Source of the DNA: CAYWTS01 sp964461265
Lineage (GTDB): Bacteria; Bacteroidota; Ignavibacteria; Tepidaquicellales; OLB5
Direction of reading: 5' to 3'
Assembly (NCBI GenBank): GCA_964461265.1
Contig: CAYWTS010000023.1
Location: 1-34,749, forward strand
Length of the DNA stretch: 34,749 nucleotides
Positions 7,624-16,062 of the stretch are shown piece by piece. Position numbers and translations under genes: made by a program. Each line of letters opens with the position of its first letter. The stretch's first letter is position 1. The notes beneath the pieces were generated by a model. That model saw only the letters and a list, made by a program, of their open reading frames with translations. It was not told where the DNA came from and made no database searches.

Positions 7624-9165
7624 ATGATTTCTGCAGTTCTTGGAGCATCTACATACGGCATCAACGCTTTTATTGTAACCTCAGAAACCCACTTTTCAAA
7701 AAAAGTCCCTAAGAAATTTAATGTAGTAGGCTTACCCGATAACGCTGTAAAAGAAGCACGTGAGCGTGTATATGCTGCAATTCAGAATTCGGGGTTTCAC
7801 ATCCCCAACAGGTATATTACAGTAAATCTTGCACCTGCCGATATACGCAAGGAAGGAAGCGGTTTTGACCTGCCTATTGCACTCGGAATTATATGTGAAG
7901 CGGGACAGCTTAACCCTGAGAGGCTTGGGGATTACGTTTTTGTGGGAGAGCTTTCGCTTGACGGCAAGCTCAGGCCTGTGAGGGGAATTCTGCCGGTTGC
8001 TGTTGAGGTCAGAAGCAGCAAGCTGAAAGGGCTGATAATTCCCGAAGAGAATGCACGCGAAGCTGCAATGGTGGAAGGCATCGATGTGCATCCGTTCGGA
8101 ACCCTCCAAGAGGTAATAGAATTTCTTAATTCAGGTGTGGCACTCGAGCCGTTCAGGGTTGATGTAAACGAGATTTTTAATATCGAGCAGAAATACATTG
8201 TAGATTTTTCCGACGTAAAAGGACAGCAGGAAGTAAAACGAGCACTTGAGATAGCAGCAGCTGGCGGGCATAATATAATTATGATAGGACCTCCCGGCTC
8301 AGGCAAAACAATGCTTGCTAAACGTATTCCAACCATACTGCCGCCAATGACATTTGATGAAGCGCTTGAAACGACAAAAATTCATTCTGTTGCGGGAATA
8401 CTTGGCTCTAACACCGCACTTGTTTCTGTCCGTCCATTCCGCTCACCCCACCATACAACATCTGATGTTGCCCTGGTCGGAGGTGGCCCGCATGCAAAGC
8501 CTGGTGAAATTTCCTATGCTCATCACGGTGTATTGTTTCTTGATGAGCTTCCCGAGTTTAAGAAAAATGTGCTGGAAGTTATGCGTCAGCCGATGGAAGA
8601 CGGAAAGGTAACAATCTCCCGTTCAAAGATTTCTGTTGATTATCCCTGCAACTTTATGCTCGCCTCAGCAATGAATCCATGCCCCTGCGGAAACTTCGGC
8701 AACCCCAACCAGGAATGTACCTGCCTCCCTCAGCAGGTTCAGAAATATGTATCAAGAATTTCGGGACCGCTGCTTGACAGAATCGATATTCATATTCAGG
8801 TTCAGGCGGTGAAGTATAAAGAGCTTGCCAGTAAGACCGAAGCTGAGCCATCTGCGAAAATCCGTGAAAGAGTTATTAAGGCTCGCCAGCTTCAGCTTGA
8901 TCGTTTTAAAGACAGAAAAGATTTATTCTGCAACGCCGATATGCAGTCGAAAGAAATCAGAGAGTTTTGTGAGGTTGATTCAGCTTCAGAGGAGCTTATG
9001 AAAATGGCTATAACAAAACTGGGGCTTTCTGCACGTGCTTATGACAGGATACTGAAAGTGTCACGCACTATTGCAGATTTGTCGGGTGAAGAAAAAATCT
9101 CTTCCGCACATATCAGTGAGGCAATACAGTACCGCTCACTAGATAGAACTATGTGGCTGGGGTAA
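7624..9165 (+). CDS. YifB/ComM family Mg-chelatase-like AAA+ ATPase
   Basis: Cytoplasmic AAA+ ATPase of 513 residues, normal for the family. An N-terminal ChlI/Lon-protease-like domain (about 20-170; GLPDNAVKEARERV and GSGFDLPIALGI) precedes the ATPase core. Walker A GPPGSGKT is at 222-229 and Walker B GVLFLDELPEF at 302-312. The cysteine-rich N-P-C-P-C-G...C-x-C loop at 351-367 (Cys353, 355, 365, 367) is a YifB hallmark. The arginine-containing R-I-S-G-P-L-L-D-R-I-D lies near 378-388. Proteobacterial ComM is a hexameric branch-migration helicase that helps integrate transforming DNA; the same role is inferred here. No other competence gene is nearby. Confidence 0.9.
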   Translation: MISAVLGASTYGINAFIVTSETHFSKKVPKKFNVVGLPDNAVKEARERVYAAIQNSGFHIPNRYITVNLAPADIRKEGSGFDLPIALGIICEAGQLNPERLGDYVFVGELSLDGKLRPVRGILPVAVEVRSSKLKGLIIPEENAREAAMVEGIDVHPFGTLQEVIEFLNSGVALEPFRVDVNEIFNIEQKYIVDFSDVKGQQEVKRALEIAAAGGHNIIMIGPPGSGKTMLAKRIPTILPPMTFDEALETTKIHSVAGILGSNTALVSVRPFRSPHHTTSDVALVGGGPHAKPGEISYAHHGVLFLDELPEFKKNVLEVMRQPMEDGKVTISRSKISVDYPCNFMLASAMNPCPCGNFGNPNQECTCLPQQVQKYVSRISGPLLDRIDIHIQVQAVKYKELASKTEAEPSAKIRERVIKARQLQLDRFKDRKDLFCNADMQSKEIREFCEVDSASEELMKMAITKLGLSARAYDRILKVSRTIADLSGEEKISSAHISEAIQYRSLDRTMWLG

Positions 9166-9370
9166 ATTTTAACACCCGTGTTGCGTCTTAAATTCATAGC
9201 ATGAGTATTGAAGGGGTACCAGAAACCCTAAAAATTAACGATTTTTAGTATAAGTTTCCGCTAAAAATTACATATTTAATAGTTAAGAAAACCATTATCT
9301 TAGAGTAATTCCAGAAATTAGTTTTATTTATACTAAATAGGTTTACAACGTAAAATTAAAATCAACTAAA

Positions 9371-11065
9371 ATGAGAAAAATCTTATTACTCTTATTAATT
9401 ACTTTCATATCTTCATTGAGCTTTGCCCAGACATATTATCTATGCGGTAGCTCAGCGTATGACTGCTCATCCACGAGTGCAGATATAGGTTACAAAGTTG
9501 TTTTTGATAAAGATTATAACATATATACCATAGGCTGGGGGAGTTGTCTGCCTACTGGCTGGGATATACTGCTGGTTAAGTACACATGTTTATCTTCTTC
9601 ACCGTTTATTAACCAGTTATGTAATGGCAAGTCCGGACAGGTTTACGTTCTTAAACCGGAAGCCGGTGGGACAGACGGTAATTATATTTATGTAGTTGGT
9701 TACATTGGTCAAGCGGCACAAAGCAATAATATCATTACTGTAAAATTTAATCCTTCCTGCGGGACCGAATGGGTAAAAATTTATGATGGTGCGTTTCACG
9801 GCGGCGACCGCGGCTATGGAATAGACGTAGATGCTTCAGGGTATGTTTATGTTACCGGCAGAACCGATATTGGCGGGCAGCAAAAGGTAATTATTCTCAA
9901 ATACACACCATCTGGCGATACTGTATGGACACGTACTTACACAGGTGCAGAATCAAGAGCTTTCGACCAGGCTCAGGCTGTAAGGGTAGATAATCAAGGG
10001 AATATTTTTGTCAGCGGATCTTCGGGCGCTTCACAGAGTAATACCGACTACCTGACTTTAGCATATGATAACAATGGTAATTTTTTATGGGCTAAGCGAT
10101 ATAGCGGTTCCGGTAATTCTGATGATAAGGTTGTGAATATGGCAATAGATAATGCGGGGAACGTTTTTGTAACAGGTTACTTTACAAAAACAGGGCCGAC
10201 TATTGATATTGCTACTTTAAAATATCAGGCTTCAAACGGTAATTTACTTGATTCAGCTTTCTACGGGGGAATTGCTACCACCGACCAGCCTACTGCAATG
10301 GTATTGCGTAATAATTACCTGTATGTCATAGGATTCACTGATGTGGGCTTGAAACAATTTGTAACAATTAAATATGATTTAAACCTCGATGCTATATGGA
10401 CAAAAACCTATGGTCATGCTACAACCAACTGTATTCCGTACTCGGTTTTTGTAAATGCAACTACAGAGAACATTTATGTTAGCGGTGAAGGTAAAGCACC
10501 TGCAGGGACCGGAACCGATGCTGACTTTTTGACATTGAAGTACAGCCCGGGTGGCGCATTAACCATTTTCCCGCCATTTTCGGTTGATGCTGGTAAAGAT
10601 GATAAAGCATATTCTATAATTGCTTCACCTAACGATACCAATTTTTATGTTACGGGATATTCGGTTCACGGCTCTAACGATACCACTTTATATACAGTTC
10701 GTTATTCAGTTAATCAGAATTGCGGTAATTGCACCGCACTGCCGGGTATAAAGAAAATATCAGGTGAAATTCCTGTAATTTACTCACTGTATCAGAATTA
10801 TCCTAATCCGTTTAATCCGTCAACATCAATAAGGTTCGATATACCTGTTCAGTCATTCGTAAAGATTACCGTATACGATGTTCTTGGAAAAGAAATAACA
10901 ATACTTGTAAATGAGAAACTAGATGCAGGTATTTACAAAGCCGAATGGAACACAGCAGGCAGTATCGATTATCCCAGTGGTATTTATCTGTGCAAAATAG
11001 AAGCTGCTTCGATAACCGGGAGCAATAATTTTTCACAGACACGCAAGATGGTGCTTTTAAAATAG
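9371..11065 (+). CDS. T9SS-exported SBBP beta-propeller repeat protein
   Basis: Secreted protein of 564 residues. A Sec signal peptide occupies residues 1-19 (MRKILLLLLITFISSLSFAQ). The body carries about seven repeats of an [IV]-x-V-[TS]-G-x-[ST] strand followed by [LT]-x-K-Y, the SBBP (seven-bladed propeller-like) pattern, for example YVYVTGRTDIGG and FVTGYFTKTG. Residues 471-564 form a type A sorting domain for the type IX secretion system: YPNPFNPSTSI, then a DVLGKE strand, DAGIYKAEW and a final KMVLLK. Such domains direct passage through the outer membrane and are usually cleaved, with the protein anchored or released. Function beyond secretion is unknown. Two short elements after the stop suggest it is the last gene of its transcript. 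Confidence 0.85.
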   Translation: MRKILLLLLITFISSLSFAQTYYLCGSSAYDCSSTSADIGYKVVFDKDYNIYTIGWGSCLPTGWDILLVKYTCLSSSPFINQLCNGKSGQVYVLKPEAGGTDGNYIYVVGYIGQAAQSNNIITVKFNPSCGTEWVKIYDGAFHGGDRGYGIDVDASGYVYVTGRTDIGGQQKVIILKYTPSGDTVWTRTYTGAESRAFDQAQAVRVDNQGNIFVSGSSGASQSNTDYLTLAYDNNGNFLWAKRYSGSGNSDDKVVNMAIDNAGNVFVTGYFTKTGPTIDIATLKYQASNGNLLDSAFYGGIATTDQPTAMVLRNNYLYVIGFTDVGLKQFVTIKYDLNLDAIWTKTYGHATTNCIPYSVFVNATTENIYVSGEGKAPAGTGTDADFLTLKYSPGGALTIFPPFSVDAGKDDKAYSIIASPNDTNFYVTGYSVHGSNDTTLYTVRYSVNQNCGNCTALPGIKKISGEIPVIYSLYQNYPNPFNPSTSIRFDIPVQSFVKITVYDVLGKEITILVNEKLDAGIYKAEWNTAGSIDYPSGIYLCKIEAASITGSNNFSQTRKMVLLK

Positions 11066-11068
11066 CGA

Positions 11069-11138
11069 GTTGCCTGCTGCAGGCAGGCAGGGATAATGAA
11101 ATGGTGTCCGCCAGTGGGCAAATCCGCCTGCCGGCGGG
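11069..11138. repeat. 70-bp GC-rich insertion between 10-bp direct repeats
   Basis: AAAATAGCGA occurs at 11059-11068 (containing the stop codon of the preceding gene) and again at 11139-11148. The 70 bp between holds two GC-rich dyads, GCCTGC-t-GCAGGC and CCGCC-tgcc-GGCGG. The arrangement looks like a small insertion with a target duplication. It may also serve as a transcription stop. Confidence 0.55.
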
Positions 11139-11171
11139 AAAATAGCGAATTAATAAAAGAGATTTATGCGG

Positions 11172-11193
11172 GGGCGAAGCAATGTCTTCGCCC
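11172..11193 (+). terminator. stem-loop terminator candidate after the T9SS protein gene
   Basis: GGGCGAAG (11172-11179) pairs perfectly with CTTCGCCC (11186-11193) around a 6-nt loop, followed by TTTGATGTTT. The GC-rich stem is strong but the T tract is interrupted. It lies between convergent genes. Confidence 0.55.
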
Positions 11194-11227
11194 TTTGATG
11201 TTTATAAGTATTATATCTTGGATAAGG

Positions 11228-12427
11228 TTATTTAATCAATTCTTGGAAATAACTTCCTGTTTCAGAAAGTGTTCCGGAAAGTATATTTGATGCTGCGTTT
11301 TTATTTGATAACTGCATTTTTTCTGTATAGCCCAATTTATCGATTGCATCAGTATAATCAAAATAACCGTAAAAATACTGCGTCCAGAAGAATGAACAAA
11401 ACTCAAATTGCAGGTAATTAGATAACTTGTACATGTTACCTATAAACTTTTGGTCAAGCGGACTCCAGAAGCTGTATGGGTCACGACCAATTGTTCTGAG
11501 GTAAGTTTCCGAAGATACTTCGCCAAGCTCTGAATCTGCAATCTTATACAGCCAGCACTCGGTGCATGCGAGCATTTTGTTATGCTCTTTTGCCAGTTCG
11601 TATACTTTCTCACATTTATCTATGACATAGTTTCGCTGTATAGGGTAAATATGAATATCGATATAATCTACTAAAGGATTTTCGGCAGAAGCTTTAAAGT
11701 AGTCAATATTATCCCAGCTTCCGGCACCAGCACCGATGTACACACCTTTTTTATCAAGGTCTTTTAAAATATATTTAAGTGATTCAGAGTAATTTTCAAC
11801 CGAAAAATCCAATCCGCAAATGTGATGCTGTGTGCCGGGTTCGTTTTCAACTGTTAAGTAATCTGGTTTAATCTCTTTTATTATCGTTTCCGCCATATAA
11901 CGTTTGTATTTTGTATACTTCTCAATTGTCAGGTCAGAGTAATTAACATTTAAGCTGCTTACTTCCGGTTCTGTGAAAATTAATCCCGTTTCAATTATCA
12001 AAACCAAGTTTCTGCTTTTAACTTCTTTTGCAACTTTTTTATAGAACTCAAGGTATTCTGCTGAACGGGGGAAATTATTCATAAGCAAAGGATAAGCAAT
12101 ATTAAATACTATACCTTTTACACCGAGTTCTTTGAGCCTGTCAAGAGTAAAAGAAACGCTTTTGAGAGTTTTCTCCTTTAACAGGTCTTCTCCTCTATTG
12201 CTGTTTGCCGCTAAAAGACTGGTACAGAAAGAGGTTTTGTATTTTTGCTGGTTCCATATTGTATCTATATGTATGCCGATATCATCCAGTTTTCTGTCAA
12301 GTTCTTCGTAAAGCAGTTTATATTCTACAGGAATTTTGTTTGTGGAATTAATTTGCTGAAGATTTGCAAGATCTGATATGAAAAGGGTAATAATAATAAG
12401 AGTTAACAGCGAATATGTTTTTTTCAT
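11228..12427 (-). CDS. secreted TIM-barrel protein, probable clan GH-A glycosidase
   Basis: Exported protein of 399 residues with a signal peptide (MKKTYSLLTLIIITLFISDLA). The mature region alternates strands and helices as a (beta/alpha)8 barrel: GVKGIVFNI, NLVLIIETGL, PDYLTVENEP, GVYIGAGAG, YIDIHIYP, KMLACTECW. Glu196 in V-E-N-E-P and Glu290 in C-T-E-C-W fall at the ends of strands 4 and 7, the acid/base and nucleophile positions of clan GH-A glycosidases (GH5, GH39, GH53 and relatives). The family within the clan cannot be fixed, so the substrate is unknown. A catalytic role is inferred from the two Glu residues and the overall pattern. A MITE-like element lies just upstream, in its promoter region. 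Confidence 0.6.
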   Translation of the reverse strand: MKKTYSLLTLIIITLFISDLANLQQINSTNKIPVEYKLLYEELDRKLDDIGIHIDTIWNQQKYKTSFCTSLLAANSNRGEDLLKEKTLKSVSFTLDRLKELGVKGIVFNIAYPLLMNNFPRSAEYLEFYKKVAKEVKSRNLVLIIETGLIFTEPEVSSLNVNYSDLTIEKYTKYKRYMAETIIKEIKPDYLTVENEPGTQHHICGLDFSVENYSESLKYILKDLDKKGVYIGAGAGSWDNIDYFKASAENPLVDYIDIHIYPIQRNYVIDKCEKVYELAKEHNKMLACTECWLYKIADSELGEVSSETYLRTIGRDPYSFWSPLDQKFIGNMYKLSNYLQFEFCSFFWTQYFYGYFDYTDAIDKLGYTEKMQLSNKNAASNILSGTLSETGSYFQELIK

Positions 12428-12457
12428 GTCTGTTGTGTGTAGTTTAATTAACTATTA

Positions 12458-12595
12458 CTCAAGTTGACCGTTCAAACAAGGAAAGTTAATAATTATAATT
12501 ATTTAGTAACCCCGACATTCATGTCGGGGATTGATGGAAAAATGCCACTTAACAACCGTTTTAACGGTTTTTATTATGGAGGCGGTCAACTTGAG
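12458..12595. mobile_element. MITE-like element, copy 2 (138 bp) with perfect 9-bp target duplication
   Basis: The ends CTCAAGTTGACCG (12458-12470) and CGGTCAACTTGAG (12583-12595) are 13-bp perfect inverted repeats. Immediately outside, TAACTATTA is present at both 12449-12457 and 12596-12604, a clean 9-bp target-site duplication. The interior is non-coding and nearly identical to 2096-2232 in reverse orientation. It sits between two minus-strand genes, about 30 bp from the start of the glycosidase-like gene. Confidence 0.9.
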
Positions 12596-12667
12596 TAACT
12601 ATTAATTGGACAATAAATGTTAGTAATAGTTTAAACAGTTGTGTTTTTATTGTTAGTTATCCAAGGA

Positions 12668-14758
12668 TCAGAAATCCCATCCTAGTCCGTTTCCTCTTTT
12701 TCCGCGATTCATTTTCCACATTGTGTTATTTGCTGGAAAGCCCTCCCAGCCCGATGCTCCATTCAGGTTGTAAGCATCATCTCCGCTACTATCGAGAAAT
12801 ATCCCGAATGCTTCTATATCATCGCGCCATGAATAAAAAGGCAGATAAAAAGTAGTTGTTCCCATTGGCGGGGTATCAGCCCAGCCGTTTGCCGTACCGC
12901 CAATTATTTCATAGTTTAAATCGTACACGTCATTACCTCTCCTATCCCAGAAGAAGCCAATCGAGGTTAAGTCTCCTGACCCTCCGCAATGGCTTTTGAA
13001 GTAATATCTGTCGTCGCCGTCACCGTCGATTGAGATACCTATAGAGCCGTCTCTTGCATGCCCCTGGAACTGATTGACCGCTGTTAAATTACCTGTATTA
13101 TAAAGGTCATTTCCACTGAGGTCAACCTGGCATCCGATGGCAAAGTGTGCACCTGCACCCAAAGAATATTTTCCGTTTCTGTAAGAGTCATTTCCGCTGT
13201 AGTCTTCCAGAATCCCGACTCCCCACCAGTAACCTGCACCCTGCGACCATGCTGATGCGTGATATATATCGTCACCTGCTCCATCCACTAAAACACCATA
13301 CCCGCCCGATAAGCTGTGCCCGTCACCAAGGTCTGCCCTTCTGCCGTATCCTACACCCTGCGACATTGATACGGATTGCCCTAAATACAATTCCGAGGGT
13401 GCTCCGTCATCACGGGCTAAATAAAAATCGTTGCCGGTTACGTCAATTAATATTCCTGCTCCGAAAGTAGAAGCCAAGCCCTCGGACTGTGAACCGCAGG
13501 TATATTTATCATCTCCTTTTAAGTCGATTAATATTCCTGTTCCGATGTGTGCAGCTCCCTCGCCCCATGTGCTGTCGGTAATGTAATTATCATTGCCTGA
13601 GCAGTCCATTAATAAGCCTGTCCCATACCATGCACAGCCAAGTCCCGATTCACGTATCCTGTAATTATCATTTCCGTTAAGGTCTATTAAAACACCTATA
13701 CCTAAAAGCCCGCATCCCATCGATGCCTGTAACTCTGTTTCACTGTAATTATCATTTCCTTTCAGGTCTAATAACAAGCCGATTGGATGTTCAAGGTCCT
13801 GTGGAACGCCCTGCCTGCCTGTATAAAAATCATCACCGCCTAAATCTATAGTGATAAAGTTTCCCTTCTCTTTACTTTCGTTACCAGTTCCGAGAACGGA
13901 AATTTCTCCCAGGTATGTTTGTATTGTAAATCCTTTTGAAACAAAATTCTCGGTATAAGATGAGTCTGATTTCATAAATTCTTTTATTGCCCTGTTAACG
14001 TGCGCTAAGAATATTACCGAAGCAAAGCACAAATAATTTCTATCAATTTTTTTTAGCAGCTCAAAAGAATATTTTTTTTCAGTTGCCGATTGTCCGAGCC
14101 GTTCTTCCGTCCATGGTGCTGAGGCTAATTTGTACAGTTCCTCTGTTGTTATTTCCGATAAATTACTCTTACCCGCTGCTTTTAAAATAAAATCATAATC
14201 ATATGCCTTCACCAGCCATTTGTACGATTCATCTGCACCTATGAATATCCTGATTATCAGTTTCTTATAATGCGCAGGCAACTTATTCCACTCTTTAATA
14301 TTAAGGTCTAGTGATTCCCTGTTCAGATTATTAATATATTTAATAGCATTATCTAATGTTGTATTACCGGGCATGCATGTTACTCCCCAGATACTATCAG
14401 GCTGCAAGGGAAGCATTCTCCCTGCTGAAATATCCGTCATACCGTATCCTATCCTTATTATAGCGTCCGGATTTTCAGCATTTGTCAGCAATGCCTGTGT
14501 TACCGTGCCGCTGTACCTGAATACAGACCTTACATCCCTGAACTGGTTCTCAACGTTTTTAAGCTGAAATTCATCGGGATTGTAAAATCTCATCTCTTCG
14601 AAAGTATAGCCAATGCTATTGCCGGTTACATTTAAATTTTTTAATACAGTATTCCATACACTGTCATTTATATACAATTCATTTCTGCTCTTCCAGTCCT
14701 GTGAAAACAAATTTGATAAGAATAGAAAAAATAAAATATTCCCAAATGTTTTAAACAT
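12668..14758 (-). CDS. secreted protein with twelve D-x-x-G-[ND]-D-x-Y repeats
   Basis: Exported protein of 696 residues with a signal peptide (MFKTFGNILFFLFLSNLFSQ). Residues 21-300 are a mostly helical N-terminal domain I do not recognise. From about 303 to 680 there are twelve repeats of roughly 26 residues, each with the core D-[LVSG]-x-G-[ND]-D-x-Y, then a G-x-G-x-G segment and a hydrophobic G-[IV]-L-[IV] strand. Examples are DLKGNDNYSETE, DLNGNDNYRIRE and DYSGNDSYRNGK; two repeats carry insertions. Regular Asp/Asn and Gly positions suggest a calcium-stabilised beta-solenoid, loosely like RTX or GLUG-type repeats. Function is unknown; a surface or extracellular role is inferred. No T9SS domain or lipobox is visible. 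AT-rich DNA upstream separates it from a divergent gene. Confidence 0.7.
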   Translation of the reverse strand: MFKTFGNILFFLFLSNLFSQDWKSRNELYINDSVWNTVLKNLNVTGNSIGYTFEEMRFYNPDEFQLKNVENQFRDVRSVFRYSGTVTQALLTNAENPDAIIRIGYGMTDISAGRMLPLQPDSIWGVTCMPGNTTLDNAIKYINNLNRESLDLNIKEWNKLPAHYKKLIIRIFIGADESYKWLVKAYDYDFILKAAGKSNLSEITTEELYKLASAPWTEERLGQSATEKKYSFELLKKIDRNYLCFASVIFLAHVNRAIKEFMKSDSSYTENFVSKGFTIQTYLGEISVLGTGNESKEKGNFITIDLGGDDFYTGRQGVPQDLEHPIGLLLDLKGNDNYSETELQASMGCGLLGIGVLIDLNGNDNYRIRESGLGCAWYGTGLLMDCSGNDNYITDSTWGEGAAHIGTGILIDLKGDDKYTCGSQSEGLASTFGAGILIDVTGNDFYLARDDGAPSELYLGQSVSMSQGVGYGRRADLGDGHSLSGGYGVLVDGAGDDIYHASAWSQGAGYWWGVGILEDYSGNDSYRNGKYSLGAGAHFAIGCQVDLSGNDLYNTGNLTAVNQFQGHARDGSIGISIDGDGDDRYYFKSHCGGSGDLTSIGFFWDRRGNDVYDLNYEIIGGTANGWADTPPMGTTTFYLPFYSWRDDIEAFGIFLDSSGDDAYNLNGASGWEGFPANNTMWKMNRGKRGNGLGWDF

Positions 14759-14972
14759 ATTAATTTTATTTATTTTGAAGGGTTCTCAAAAATAAATAAT
14801 AATTGTTTCTTAAATTACCGATTTAATTTTAACCGGCGGAAAAAAAGGTTCCTTTGAGATATATCAGGCGGGTTTTTTGCCGCAAGTGTATAATAACAGG
14901 TAATTTTCATTGGATTTTTTAAGTAGAAAAATTTCTATATTATTAATAAATACAAGAAAGGAATTGTTAATT

Positions 14973-15440
14973 TTGAAGATGTTATTGTTTTCAGCTGTAT
15001 TATTGCTATTGGGCTCGATGCTTACCAGGGGTATTACCTGGGAAAAGATTAAGCCTCTAAAATCAGGCTATACGGACAAAAAGACTGAAGCTGATAGCAC
15101 ACTATACTGTAAATGGATTCTTAAGAAAATCAACGGCGCGGATGTGGTAAAGGAAAAGGCAGGAGAACAAATCCCTTACATTAAATTTCATTCGAAAGAT
15201 AATGAGTTAGCCGGAAATACAGGCTGTAATGATGTAAACGGAAAAGCGCTTATAACGGGTGATGAGATTACATTCAGTGATATGTCGATGACAAAAATAA
15301 ATTGTATGGATGCAGAATATGAAACCGATTATGCAGAAATACTTTTTTACAAGGAACCCTTAAAATATAATATTAATAACGGGATTTTGGCAATATTCAA
15401 AGATGGTATAGAAGTTATGAGCTTAGAAAAATCAGATTAA
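14973..15440 (+). CDS. META/HslJ-domain protein, exported
   Basis: Small exported protein of 155 residues with one META domain (about 40-150): strand CKWILKKING, the signature GNTGCNDVNG, and the downstream segment MTKINCMDAEYETDYAEIL. META domains occur in E. coli HslJ, a heat-inducible membrane lipoprotein linked to novobiocin resistance, and in many periplasmic proteins of unknown task. The TTG at 14973 is preferred: AAAGGA lies about 10 nt before it, and the product starts MKMLLFSAVLLLLGSML, a normal signal or anchor segment. The frame stays open to a TTG at 14910, which would add 21 residues before the hydrophobic part. No lipobox Cys is present, so it may stay anchored by the N-terminal helix. 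Confidence 0.7.
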   Translation: MKMLLFSAVLLLLGSMLTRGITWEKIKPLKSGYTDKKTEADSTLYCKWILKKINGADVVKEKAGEQIPYIKFHSKDNELAGNTGCNDVNGKALITGDEITFSDMSMTKINCMDAEYETDYAEILFYKEPLKYNINNGILAIFKDGIEVMSLEKSD

Positions 15441-15910
15441 ATAAACAGGGTTAGAAAAAGCAGCCATAGACAGTCAGGAATTCCATTGGCAGATTATACG
15501 TTGATAATACTTTATTCTTTTGAGTTGAAACATTTTGGACAGCTAAATATATTTATTAAACTAGGGGTGTAAAAGCTAATGAAAGTGTGCTTTAAGCGTG
15601 ATTCTTTGAATTTATATTTTTCTTATTATTATTTAGGTTCAGAATTATAATTGAGTTGTGGAGATAGCGGAAGAGGTGATGCTCGAGGCGGAAAACCTGC
15701 CCGCTCCGCAAGTTAGTAGATTTGTCAGTCAGGAATTCCACTGGCAGACCTTCCTTCGCTGAAGCTTCGGGAGGCAGGCACACCATCTTGTCGTAAGCCC
15801 GAGTACTCGGGACGTAGATCCCGCCTGTACCGCTTTAACGGGGCTCTGCAGGAAGGGGATTTCCTCCGAAAGCAAAAGAGTTCTTATATTTTTAAATATT
15901 TTTCTAATCT
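15441..15910. other. 470-bp gene-free stretch with tRNA-like and palindromic fragments
   Basis: No protein gene. A 23-bp string (starts CAGTCAGGAATTCC, ends TGGCAGA) occurs at 15471-15493 and again at 15726-15748 with one difference. The second copy runs into sequence matching the intact tRNA-Leu further on. A perfect palindrome CCCGAGTACTCGGG lies at 15798-15811. The last 60 bases before the tRNA are AT-rich, as a tRNA promoter would be. Confidence 0.5.
15726..15835 (+). pseudogene. decayed tRNA-Leu-like fragment interrupted by short palindromes
   Basis: ACTGGCAGAC (15740-15749) and ACACCATCTTG (15780-15790) are adjacent in the intact tRNA-Leu at 15925-15945 but are separated here by 30 bp of GC-rich palindromic sequence (15750-15779, core CGCTGAAGCTTCGGGAGG). 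GGCAGAC and GGCAGGC flank that insert. The right part continues with a second palindrome and ends TCCCGCCTGTACCGC, echoing the tRNA 3' end (TCCCGCCTTCCGC). It cannot fold as a tRNA. Confidence 0.5.
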
Positions 15911-15993
15911 GCGGAAGTGGTGGAACTGGCAGACACACCATCTTGAGGGGGTGGCGCTCACAAGGCGTGCGGGTTCAAGTCCCGCCTTCCGCA
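15911..15993 (+). tRNA. tRNA-Leu (anticodon GAG)
   Basis: The acceptor stem GCGGAAG (15911-15917) pairs with CTTCCGC (15986-15992), with discriminator A at 15993. The D arm holds GTGGAACTGGCAGAC. The anticodon stem CCATC/GGTGG encloses the loop TTGAGGG, so the anticodon is GAG (leucine, CUC/CUU). A long class II variable arm follows, then the T arm GCGGG-TTCAAGT-CCCGC. The 3' CCA is not encoded. The 83-nt length is normal for tRNA-Leu. Confidence 0.93.
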
Positions 15994-16062
15994 CAATTAC
16001 AATTTGTGAAGTTGTGAATTAATAATTTGTGAAAAGAATACATATAAAATTTTCTTACTTCA

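Noticed and set aside
15592..15941. Two overlapping minus-strand open frames of about 65-70 codons
   Set aside because: They translate the palindromic and tRNA-like fragments and have no start context or protein-like composition.
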